Source: Ilyomonas sp963847085
GTDB lineage: Bacteria; Bacteroidota; Bacteroidia; Chitinophagales; Chitinophagaceae
Assembly (NCBI GenBank): GCA_963847085.1
Contig: CAWJYO010000012.1
Span: forward strand, 46,337-110,336
Direction: 5' to 3'
DNA length: 64,000 nucleotides
Below, in pieces: positions 54,401 through 62,078 of the stretch. Position 1 is the stretch's first letter, and each line of letters begins with the position of its first letter. The position numbers were made by a program, and so were the translations under genes. A model generated the notes under the pieces. It did not search any database. It was not told where the DNA came from and saw nothing but the letters and a program-made list of their open reading frames with translations.

Positions 54401-54783
54401 GTCTGCTCGGCAAGAACGCGATCTTGATCGTCGAATTCGCGGTGCAGCGGCGTCAGGAGGGCCTGCCACTCAAGGAGGCGGCCATCGAAGGAGGAAAATT
54501 GCGCTTCCGGCCGATTCAGATGACCTCCTTCGCCTTCATCGCCGGTCTCCTTCCGTTGGTCTTTGCCACCGGCGCCGGGGCGATCGGAAACCGCACCATC
54601 GGCACCACGGCAGTCGGCGGGATGCTCGTGGGCACCGTGATCGGCGTCTTGGTCATTCCCGGCCTTTATTACTTGTTCGGCCGGATTGCCGACGGGCGCA
54701 AACTCCTCCAGGACGAGGTGGATGAACCTCTCAGTGAGGTTTTCGAGTGTGATCCTCCTATCGAGTCGATCGCGCCCCACTGA
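51418..54783 (+). CDS. HAE1/AcrB-family RND efflux pump, many frameshifts
   Basis: The 3366 bases correspond to about 1122 codons, the right size for a complete inner-membrane RND pump. The reading frame changes at least eight times (near 51660, 51880, 52150, 52690, 52930, 53060, 53120, 53250 and 53555). Pieces in order: MFTKILHRPALAIVISIILL (first membrane helix), LPIAQFPNIAPPTV, the GLSINLITLFAMVLAIGVVV helix with DDAIVVVE (proton relay), VFVPVTFIPGPVGTFYRQFG, the KLPTGFIPGEDQG repeat, GYSSGQAIKAIQEVA, and GQIGLVML-like helices ending AILIVEFAVQRRQEG. No adaptor gene precedes it. The shifts are most likely sequencing errors. Confidence 0.85.
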
Positions 54784-55080
54784 CCGGATCGGCGAGTTCG
54801 CTCGGATGACCCGCCGCCCATGGTGCCACGGTTCCGGGCGGTAGGCTGGACCGGGCGGCCTTCACCCGCCTGGCAGGACTTTGAATGCGAAAATCGTCTC
54901 GGCCTGTCAAGGGACCCGAATCGTTACGAGGTTAGTGAACCCGCACTGTTACGAGGCCTGAGGCTCTCTTGACGGGGCAGTTACCTCCAGGACGGCCCCG
55001 GATTCTCGGTTTTACCCGGGCCTTCTGCCATCCAGTCGCGGGTCCTGTTGGTTCCTCCCAGGGCCAACAGGGGGGCAAGG
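54784..55080. other. spacer between RND gene and IS21 element
   Basis: GC-rich, with no convincing gene. The motif GTTACGAG occurs twice (near 54920 and 54950) and also at the very start of the right piece (51170), so it may be a small dispersed repeat. A GGGCCAACAGG-type stretch precedes the IS end. Confidence 0.45.
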
Positions 55081-55094
55081 GTGTCACCGGGCGC

Positions 55095-55134
55095 TTTCAA
55101 AACCAGCCACTCATGGGCGCTTCAAAACCAGCCA
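55095..55134. repeat. left-end IS21 terminal repeats
   Basis: Two copies of TTCAAAACCAGCCA (55096-55109 and 55121-55134), 25 bases apart, are the inverted form of the motif repeated at the right end. They are expected transposase-binding sites. Confidence 0.8.
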
Positions 55135-55294
55135 CCACTCCTGGGGGTTTCGGACACGCTTGTTGACTCTAACCGGCTCGACTTCCTGTTCAAAGTATCA
55201 GGCGTCGGCCGGCTTTCTTTTTCCTCCCGAGGCGGCCTCCGTTCGTCCGGCGGTTCGGCCCCTCTCCGGGCCTCCGGCGCTCGCCCGGACCGGC

Positions 55295-56153
55295 TCAGAC
55301 GTCCTCCTCCGGGGCGCCCTCGGAGCCGGGGGGCGCTTTGGCTGGTTTTGAACCCGACCGGCCTCCCTCCGAGCCGGGGGGCGCTTTGGCTGGTTTTGAA
55401 TCCGGCGGGGCGTCCGGCGACGCACCCGGCCGGTCCTTCAAGCGGTAGCTCCGGCCGTTCATCTGGACCACCTCCGCGTGGTGCAGGAACCGGTCCAGGA
55501 TCGCCGTCGCCGTGGGCACGTCGCCCAGCAGCTTGCCCCAGTCCTCCAGCGGCCGGTTCGAGGTCATCATCGTCGACCGCGTCTCGTACCGCCGCATGAT
55601 GATCTCGAAGAGGTACTCGCCCGACCGCTTCGGCAACTGCTTCATCCCCATGTCGTCGATGATCAGCAGGTCGGGCTTCAGGTAGCTGCGCCAGCACCTT
55701 GTCCTCCGCCGACAGCGCCTCGTCGTGGAGGAAGTCGCGGACCACGTCGAAGACCGACCGGTACAGCACCGCGTGCCCCGCCTTGATCGCCTGGTAGCCG
55801 ACCGCCTGCACCAGGAAGCTCTTGCCCACGCCCGGCGGCCCGAGCCAGAGCACGTCGCGCTTCTCGCGGACGAACCGGCAGGTCGCCAGGTCGAGGATCT
55901 GCTTCTTCTTGATCGACGGGTTGAACGCCCAGTCGAACTGGTCCAGCGGCTTCAGCTCGCGGAACAGCGCCGCCTTGACCCGCCGCTGGAGCTGGCGGTC
56001 GGACCGCACCGCCAGCTCGTCCTGGAGGATCAGCTCCAGGAATTCGAGGTGGCTCAGGCCGTGGCCGGCCGCCTCCTGGAGCCGGACCTCCAGGCCCTCC
56101 AGCAGCCCGGAGAGGCGGAGCTTCTTCAAGGCACTACGCAAGGCATCGTTCAT
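55295..56153 (-). CDS. istB: IS21-family helper ATPase IstB, one frameshift
   Basis: About 286 codons. The start MNDALRSALKKLRLSGLLEG (56153) overlaps the istA stop by 4 bases. The AAA+ Walker A is WLGPPGVGKSFLVQAVG; after a break near 55687 Walker B LLIIDDMGMKQLPKRSGEYL appears in the next frame, then TRSTMMTSNRPLEDWGKLLGD. IstB is the DnaC-like target-selection ATPase. The C terminus is unusual: two 16-residue units beginning KPAKAPPGSEG, translated from DNA that contains the element's end motif. Confidence 0.88.
55324..55398. repeat. 48-bp repeats containing the IS end motif, inside istB
   Basis: Two units with a 48-base period (GGCTGGTTTTG at 55340-55350 and 55388-55398), each preceded by AGCCGGGGGGCGCTTT. 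They are in frame with istB and encode KPAKAPPGSE repeats. The orientation is that of the right-end copies. Confidence 0.8.
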
Positions 56154-57771
56154 GAAAGGATCTCCTTCTGTTGGAATGCGTCGTGGACGAACCGGCCGTA
56201 GTCGGACAGCGGACGGATCATCGGGTGCTCGCTCATGAAGGGCATCACCTCCTGCTTCGGGGCGTCCCGGTCGATCAGGGCGCGGACCGTCCGCAGGCGG
56301 TACGCGCCGTAGCCCGACGCGATCCCGCACGCCCGCTCGATCGCGGCGGCGGGGTGCCGCTCGGCCAGGCTCAACAGGCCGATCAGGACCCGGACCGCCT
56401 CGACGCCCCGCGCCTCGACCACCGCCTCGGCCCAGCGGGTGCTCTGCGGCCCGAGCCGACGGACCCGGGCCAGGTGCCAGGCCGCGCCCCGCTCGACCCC
56501 GCTGACCTTCTCCGAGGCGATGTGCACCGACTGCGTGCTGAACCGCCCCGGCTCGTGCCGGACGTGCACCGCGACCTGCTCCATCCGGTCGTTGAAGACC
56601 CGCACCATCCGCGCGTCCCAGCGGACCCAGACCCGGCGGGCGAGGTACTCCGGCGGCACCGAGTAGTAGGCGTGCTCGACCTCGACGTGGCCGTCGCGGT
56701 GGACCGCGCGGCGGGCCTCGCGGAACGACGGGAACGGGTCCGCCGGCAGCGGCAGCAGCGCCGCCCGTTCGACCTCAGCGAAGTGTTTGCCGACGTGTCG
56801 ACGTGTGGTCCCGTGCACGCGGGTGTCGGCCACGGTCAGCTCCCAGTCGCGGAGGAACCGGTTCTGCTCCTCCAGGCCGGCGAAGCTCCTGCCCCTCAAG
56901 GCGTTCTCCTGGACGTAGTCGACGCCCCGCTCGACCTTCCCCTTGTGGCGGGGCGTGTAGGGGCGCGTCGGCAGGAACACGGTGCCGTAGTGCTCGCCGA
57001 AGGAGCGGACCTTGGGGTTGATCTCGGGGTCGAACCAGTCGGCCTTCTTCACGGCGGCCTTGAGGTTGTCCAGGACCACGCCGCCTGGGGCACCCCGCCG
57101 AAGTGCCGGAAGGCGTCCTCCAGGCAGCGGAGGAAGTCGTCGGTGGTCTGGCGGTAGACGGCCTCGCTGTAGCCCTTGCGGGAGTGGCTCAGGACGACGC
57201 GGAGGACGTGGGTCTTGCGCCGCTTGCCGTCGGGGCCGACGATCGGGGCGCCGGTGCCGAAGTCGACCTGGGCCTCGTCGCCGGGGTCGCACTCGATGCG
57301 GCGGAAGGGCAGGTCGTGCGCCTCTTCGAGCCGGCGGACGAACCGGCGGACGCAGTAGTAGGTGCCGGCGAAGCCGTGGTCGGCGACCAGGTCCTGGTAG
57401 ATCCGCTGTGCGGTGAGCCCGAGGTCGCACTTGGCCCGGATCACGTCCCGCCAGGGCTCACAGCCGCTGGCCCGGCCGCTGCCCCGGGGCTGCGGATCGG
57501 GTGTCGAGCCGGGCGGCGCGACGGTGAGTTCCGGCGCGCCCTCGTCCCCCTCCGAGCCGGGGGGCGCATTGGCTGGTTTTGGCGCGCCGTCGGGCGCCGT
57601 CGAGCCGGGGGGCGCATTGGCTGGTTTTGGCGGCGGGTCAGCCTGTCGCAGGTGACGGGCGACGGTCTCGCGGTTGATCCCCAGTTCGTCGGCGATGCGG
57701 CGCTGGGACCAGCCCCGGCGGTGCAGTGTACGGATGGTCTCGCTGATGGCCATCTTGAGCAGATTCGCCAT
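56150..57771 (-). CDS. istA: IS21-family transposase IstA, one frameshift
   Basis: About 540 codons. The N-terminal helix-turn-helix is LHRRGWSQRRIADELGINRE (residues about 16-35). Then comes a Pro/Gly-rich linker with two KPANAPPGS units, and the DDE integrase core: QVDFGTGAPIVG (first Asp), VVLDNLKAAV (second Asp, in the second frame after a break near 57086) and RHKGKVERGVDY (Glu). The C-terminal domain runs to DAFQQKEILS. The linker repeats are not part of normal IstA and carry the end motif of the element. Confidence 0.88.
57551..57629. repeat. 48-bp repeats containing the IS end motif, inside istA
   Basis: GGCTGGTTTTG at 57571-57581 and 57619-57629, again exactly 48 bases apart and again preceded by AGCCGGGGGGCGCATT. 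They encode two 16-residue KPANAPPGS units just after the helix-turn-helix of IstA. A third, degenerate APPGS follows. Confidence 0.8.
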
Positions 57772-57888
57772 GGTCGGGCTCCTGGGGCAAAGGACTTGCC
57801 CCGGAGCCTAACCGGCGCGCCTGGGTCTCCTCAAAATGGCTGGTTTTCAAGCGCCCCTCGGTGGCTGGTTTTGAGCGCCCGCTGACAC

Positions 57889-58068
57889 CCTCAGGCGTTG
57901 GCGGAGCTGGGATTGATCGACGAGTACGAGTTCGTCGTGCAGCCCAGGCTCGCGGGCCACGGGCCGACGTTGTTCGCGGGCCTGTCGAAGCCTGTCGACT
58001 TGCGGCTCGTGGGCCGGCTGGAGCTCGGCTCCGGGGCGGTGGCGATGCGGTACGAGCCGAGGAAATAG
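57889..58068 (+). pseudogene. 3' fragment of a RibD_C / dihydrofolate reductase-family gene
   Basis: An open frame directly abutting the IS end reads QALAELGLIDEYEFVVQPRL, then AGHGPTLFAGL and GRLELGSGAVAMRYEPRK before a TAG at 58066. This is the C-terminal end of the RibD_C (dihydrofolate-reductase-like) family, where LIDEYxFVVxPxxxGxGxxLF is conserved. No 5' part is found on the other side of the IS. The gene was cut by the insertion and its front lost or moved. Confidence 0.72.
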
Positions 58069-58244
58069 CCGTCGGGACGGTCCTCTTCGCTCTCCGGCTG
58101 CTGGCGTTGGTCATCACTTCCGCATTTGGCGGGAGGTATTTAGCAGGCGATCTATCGGTCGAAGAGCGAACCAGGACATCGTGGTCTCGCCAGCTTACCG
58201 ATTGGTCGTTGGCTAGCTCATCCCCAAGGTCCAGTCACCTCGCC

Positions 58245-59384
58245 TCAAATCGGCAACAGCATCTGCTGACCCACGCGAAACTCCGGCTCGGCGTCGAGCG
58301 AGGACAGGGTCACGCCTAGCAGCCGGATGCCCTTGTTGACGGGGAAGAGCGGCTCCAGCAGCTGGTCGACGAGCTCTTCGAGCACGGCCCGCGAATCGAT
58401 CGGTACCTCAAGGCTCCGGCTGCGGGTGATCTGCCGGAAGTCGGCGTACTTCGCCTTGAGCGTCGCGGTCCGTCCCCGGATCGTCGAGCCCTCGCAGTAG
58501 GACCAGACCTTGGCGATCAGCGGCTCCAGGGCGGCGCGAGCCTCCTCGGCACTGAAGAGGTCGGCCCCGAACGTCGTCTCGGCGCCGACGGACTTTCGGA
58601 CGCGGTCGGCGCAGACGGGGCGTTCATCGATGCCCCGCGCGAGGGCGTAGTAGTAGGGGCCCACCTTGCCGAAATGCTCGCGAAGGAACTCCAGCGTCTG
58701 GCCCTTCAGGTCCGCGCCGTCGCGGATACCCAGCCCCTCCATCTTCGCCTGCGTCGCCGGGCCGATCCCGTGGAACTTGCCCACCGGCAGGCCCTCGACG
58801 TAGGACGGCCCCATCTTCGGCGTGATCACGAACTGGCCGTTGGGCTTGCGCTCGTCCGAGGCCATCTTCGCCAGGAACTTGTTGTAGGAGATGCCCGCCG
58901 ACGCGGTGAGGCTCGTCTCGGCGAAGATCCTCGCCCGGATCTCCTCGGCGATCGCCGTGGCCGAGGCCATCGCCTTCAGGTTCTCGGTGACGTCGAGGTA
59001 GGCCTCGTCGAGCGAGAGCGGCTCGATCAGCGGCGTGTACTCGGCGAAGATCGCCCGGATCTGGTGCGAGACGGCCCGATAGACGTCGAACCGGGGCTTC
59101 ACGAAGATCAGGTCGGCGCATTTCCGCCGGGCGGTGACCGAGGGCATGGCGGAGCGGACGCCGAACTTGCGGGCCTCGTAGCTGGCGGCCGCCACCACGC
59201 CCCGCTCGCGCGACCCGCCGACGGCGACCGGCTTGCCGCGCAGCTCGGGGTTGTCGCGCTGCTCGACGGACGCGTAGAAGGCGTCCATGTCGATGTGGAT
59301 GATCTTCCGCTGCCGCCCGTCCACGTTCCCGGCCCCGCGTGGTCCGTCGCTACCGCCAGGGAGAGCCATCCAGGACTCTACCAC
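58245..59384 (-). CDS. dinB: DNA polymerase IV (Y-family)
   Basis: A 379-residue translesion polymerase. The catalytic residues are in IHIDMDAFYASVEQ and EPLSLDEAYLDVT. The RSAMPSVTARRKC finger region, the helix-hairpin-helix in KFHGIGPATQAKMEGLGI, and a little-finger domain follow. The C terminus (LGVTLSSLDAEPEFRVGQQM) is truncated relative to forms with a beta-clamp-binding peptide, with QMLLPI as the possible clamp motif. The start may instead be the ATG six codons in. It is intact, with no frameshift. Confidence 0.94.
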   Translation of the reverse strand: MVESWMALPGGSDGPRGAGNVDGRQRKIIHIDMDAFYASVEQRDNPELRGKPVAVGGSRERGVVAAASYEARKFGVRSAMPSVTARRKCADLIFVKPRFDVYRAVSHQIRAIFAEYTPLIEPLSLDEAYLDVTENLKAMASATAIAEEIRARIFAETSLTASAGISYNKFLAKMASDERKPNGQFVITPKMGPSYVEGLPVGKFHGIGPATQAKMEGLGIRDGADLKGQTLEFLREHFGKVGPYYYALARGIDERPVCADRVRKSVGAETTFGADLFSAEEARAALEPLIAKVWSYCEGSTIRGRTATLKAKYADFRQITRSRSLEVPIDSRAVLEELVDQLLEPLFPVNKGIRLLGVTLSSLDAEPEFRVGQQMLLPI

Positions 59385-59674
59385 ACGGACGGCCAGTAGT
59401 GTACGGACGACGGCGTGCCCGGTAGCCCGACTTCGTGGACGGCAGAACGGGCCATTGACTTCGCGGAAGCGATCGCCTCGCCCACGGGGAGGTGAGCCGT
59501 AACGGCGTCTTCCACCCGCTCCACCTCGGCCGCCATGCGGTCCAGCCGAGCCACCAGAGCCGCCAGGCGCTCGTCAGGGGCCTCCTGGCCGTCCAGGGCG
59601 GCCTGCAGGGCGTCCCGCGTCGCCTCGATCCTGGCGCAGGCTTCGTCGAGGTCAGGGCCGATGTCGTCGAGCAT
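59378..59674 (-). CDS. small coiled-coil protein of unknown function
   Basis: A 98-residue frame with GC-rich third positions, beginning MLDDIGPDLDEACARIEATR. Heptad-like Leu/Ala spacing continues through LAALVARLDRMAAEVERVED. It overlaps the dinB start by 7 bases, suggesting co-transcription. No family is recognised. Confidence 0.5.
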   Translation of the reverse strand: MLDDIGPDLDEACARIEATRDALQAALDGQEAPDERLAALVARLDRMAAEVERVEDAVTAHLPVGEAIASAKSMARSAVHEVGLPGTPSSVHYWPSVW

Positions 59675-59919
59675 GGCGAGCCTCCAGGGCGACGGGATCG
59701 ATCCGATTCGACCTCGAATCGGCGCAACCCGTGATCTGGCCATGCGTTTAGCGGTCGAGAGCGGGGCGGCTTGAGCGGCGGGGGCCGCACGCACGCCGAT
59801 CAGTCCGCCCATTTGTCGGCGACGGTTCAATTGCAATCGAAGAGATTTTTCTCTAGAATGATGGGACGAAACCACTTGTGGCTTGGCCCCGTCGGGAAGA
59901 TGAAAAGGCAGAGCTTCCA

Positions 59920-60641
59920 ATGGGACGGATCTTCGAAAAGCGCAAAGAGACGATCTTCAAGACCGCCGCTCAGAAATCGAAGCTCTATTCCAAGTACGGA
60001 AGACAATTGTACATGGCCGCCAAGAATGGCGTGCCCGACCCGGAAGCCAATCCGACTCTGCGCAGCGTCATCGAAAGGGCCAAGCGCGATAACGTCGCGA
60101 GCCATGTGATCGAAAAGGCGATCCAGAAGGCGGCCGGCACGGGTGGCGAGGATTTCCAGGCCGCGCGTTACGAGGGGTTCGGTCCCGGCGGCTCCTTGCT
60201 CATCGTCGAATGCTTGACCGACAACAGCACACGCACCATCTCCGACGTCCGCAGTTGTTTCTACAAGACCGGGTCCAAATTGGCTGCCAATGGATCCGTC
60301 GTGATGTCGTTCGACCACCTGGCGGTACTTTCTTTCAAGGGTGACGACGAGGAGAAGGTGCTTGAGGCGATGTTCGCTGCGGACGTTGCCGTCGAAGAGA
60401 TCGAATGCGAGGATGGGACCGTCACGATCTTCGCCCCTCCCGCCGAGTTCTACAAAGCGAAAACGGCCTTGCTCGAGGCGTTCCCCGGCATCGAACTGGA
60501 AATCCAGGAAATCAGATTTCTTCCGCAGGCAAGCAAGAGTCTCGGTGGGGAGGATTTGGGCGTGTTTGAAAAATTGCTGGCATGCTCAACGACTGCGATG
60601 ACGTGCAGGAAATCTACCACAATATTGTCCTCCCCAGCTAA
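59920..60641 (+). CDS. yebC: YebC/PmpR-family protein, frameshift near the end
   Basis: About 240 codons. The start MGRIFEKRKETIFKTAAQKS is normal for the family, though most members begin GHSKWANIK. Later blocks are VIEKAIQKAAGTGGEDFQAA, YEGFGPGGSLLIVECLTDN and SVVMSFDHLAVLSF. One base missing near 60580 hides the true end, which in the next frame reads MLNDCDDVQEIYHNIVLPS then TAA at 60639. YebC-like proteins are DNA-binding regulators or translation factors relieving ribosome stalling. Confidence 0.88.
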
Positions 60642-60762
60642 CCCACGTCGGGGCCGGTCACCGACATGCTAACCATTGATGGCGATAACAGCGTCCCGCT
60701 CTGCGTGCGGAGTCCGAACACTGCGGCCGGCCCCGTGCCAGGCCGGTTGGAGGTCTGCCCTG

Positions 60763-61230
60763 ATGGCCGATTCGGACACCCGCGACGGCGGAGACGAGGC
60801 CACAGCCCCTCAAGCTGCGCCGATCCTCTCGACCGACGAGCTGCATTCGGTGGTCTTCATCATCCGGTGCGCGAGGGCCATCGGGTTTCTCCAGCGATTC
60901 GTGCCCGGGAAGTACCTGCCGCCGCCCGAGGACAGGGTCCCGCCGGAATTACTCCATCGGCTGATCCGCGAGTTGAAGAAGCTCCTCCCGAAGTGGCGAT
61001 GGACGCCCTCGGCGGGGTCGCTTCCCCGTTCGCCTGCCGGGCTCGGGGACGAGTTCTTCTACGCGATCACGGCCCTCCGCATGAGCCGCCTCGAGCTCTG
61101 GCGGGCTGGCCACAAGGATTGCGTCGCCGCGCTGGACGATGCCTACTCGCTCCTGTTTTCCATAGGGGCACGGGCCCAGGAACGAAAAAGACGCTCCAGG
61201 TCGCAGCAGGCGGATCGGCCGGAGCAGTGA
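60763..61230 (+). CDS. hypothetical protein
   Basis: A 155-residue frame starting MADSDTRDGGDEATAPQAAP with strongly GC-rich third positions. It is helical from residue 20 on (LSTDELHSVVFIIRCARAIG, LLHRLIRELKKLL) and has basic C-terminal residues. No family is recognised and no membrane segment is seen. Confidence 0.5.
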   Translation: MADSDTRDGGDEATAPQAAPILSTDELHSVVFIIRCARAIGFLQRFVPGKYLPPPEDRVPPELLHRLIRELKKLLPKWRWTPSAGSLPRSPAGLGDEFFYAITALRMSRLELWRAGHKDCVAALDDAYSLLFSIGARAQERKRRSRSQQADRPEQ

Positions 61231-61540
61231 GGCGTTCGGTCGTGCTGATCGATCGGGCACGCCAGGCCGCCCGATCGACGAGGGCTCAATCGCCCAAAGC
61301 GGTCTTCCGAGTCGTGCGGTGCGACGCGGACTGGAAGATCGAGGGCGTCACCTGCGGCACAACGGCTCTCGCGACGAGAGACCCCCGAACGTCGGTCGAT
61401 TTCGGAACGCCTGGTCGGCATCGGAGAGCCGCCGCGGAGCCGGCGCCAGTTGATCCTTGGGTGGAAGGCGTCCCCTGCCGCGAGGCCGCGACCGTGGAGG
61501 TGCCCCGGTAGGCCCGGGCCACACGCCCCGGGACGGCCGA
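61231..61540. other. spacer with no supported gene
   Basis: GC-rich sequence between the hypothetical gene and the Rrf2 regulator. Open frames exist on both strands, as always at this composition, but none shows family motifs or a convincing start. Confidence 0.45.
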
Positions 61541-61966
61541 TCAGGGGGCGATGCGATCGCGGATCGCCGCGACGATGTCGGCGATGGTCGTCCGCGCCAG
61601 GAGCTCGCCCATTCCGCGGCGGATCTCCGCGTAGACCTCGCCCAGGACGCATTCCAACTCGTGGCCGACGGGGCAACGGGGGTTCGGCCCGCCGCGGTGC
61701 ATGGCGAACAGTTCCGTCTCGGCCTCGACGGCGCCGAACACGTCGCGCAGGGTGATCGTCGCCGGCTCGGCCGTCAGGACCCATCCGCCGCGGGCGCCGG
61801 GCTTCGAGTCGACCAGCCCGGCCCGGCGCAGCAGGCCCATCAGGCGGCGGATCACCACCGGGTTGGTGTTCACGCTCTCGGCGATCAGTTCCGACGTGAC
61901 GACGCATTCCCCTTTCAGGGCGAGCATCGTCAGGATGTGGATCGCCACGCTCGTCTTCGAGCTCAC
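61541..61966 (-). CDS. Rrf2-family transcriptional regulator
   Basis: A 141-residue winged-helix regulator. SVAIHILTMLALKGECVVTS is the N-terminal helix, VNTNPVVIRRLMGLLRRAGLV the recognition region and GARGGWVLTAEPATITLRDV the wing. Cysteines are Cys21, Cys98 and Cys106; the spacing does not match the three-Cys Fe-S site of IscR, so it is closer to the YwnA-like type. It sits downstream of, and in the same direction as, the RND gene and may control it. Confidence 0.88.
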   Translation of the reverse strand: MSSKTSVAIHILTMLALKGECVVTSELIAESVNTNPVVIRRLMGLLRRAGLVDSKPGARGGWVLTAEPATITLRDVFGAVEAETELFAMHRGGPNPRCPVGHELECVLGEVYAEIRRGMGELLARTTIADIVAAIRDRIAP

Positions 61967-62078
61967 GGGCCCCCCCTCTCCCGCCGGGATGAGGGCCGCG
62001 GCGTCTGGTTCCGGTCCGGGTGGGACGCCCCCAGCTTAGGGCGGCGTCCCACGCCGGGCAAGTCGGTCGTGCGGATCA

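Larger units (their letters stand above)
55081..57888 (-). mobile_element. complete IS21-family insertion sequence
   Basis: About 2.8 kb bounded by imperfect inverted repeats. The left end reads GTGTCACCGGGCGC and the right end, reversed, GTGTCAGCGGGCGC. Each end holds two copies of the motif GGCTGGTTTT spaced 25 bases apart (55099-55109 and 55124-55134 inverted; 57838-57848 and 57863-57873 direct), the multiple-binding-site layout of IS21. It encodes istA and istB in the usual order with a 4-base overlap. Ends are TG/CA if taken as 55082-57887. No target-site duplication is visible in the flanks. Confidence 0.88.

Noticed and set aside
52372..54780. Long minus-strand frames opposite the RND gene, rich in Asp, His, Arg and Gly
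   Set aside because: Antisense shadows of a GC-rich gene; compositions are typical of frame artefacts and no family motif is present.
55324..57629. CRISPR-like interpretation of the 48-bp units
   Set aside because: There are only two units at each place, they are in coding frame, the spacers are not unique sequences of constant design, and no cas gene is present.
61143..61907. 254-codon minus-strand frame rich in Arg, Pro and Gly
   Set aside because: It overlaps the real Rrf2 gene in another frame and its composition is that of a GC artefact.
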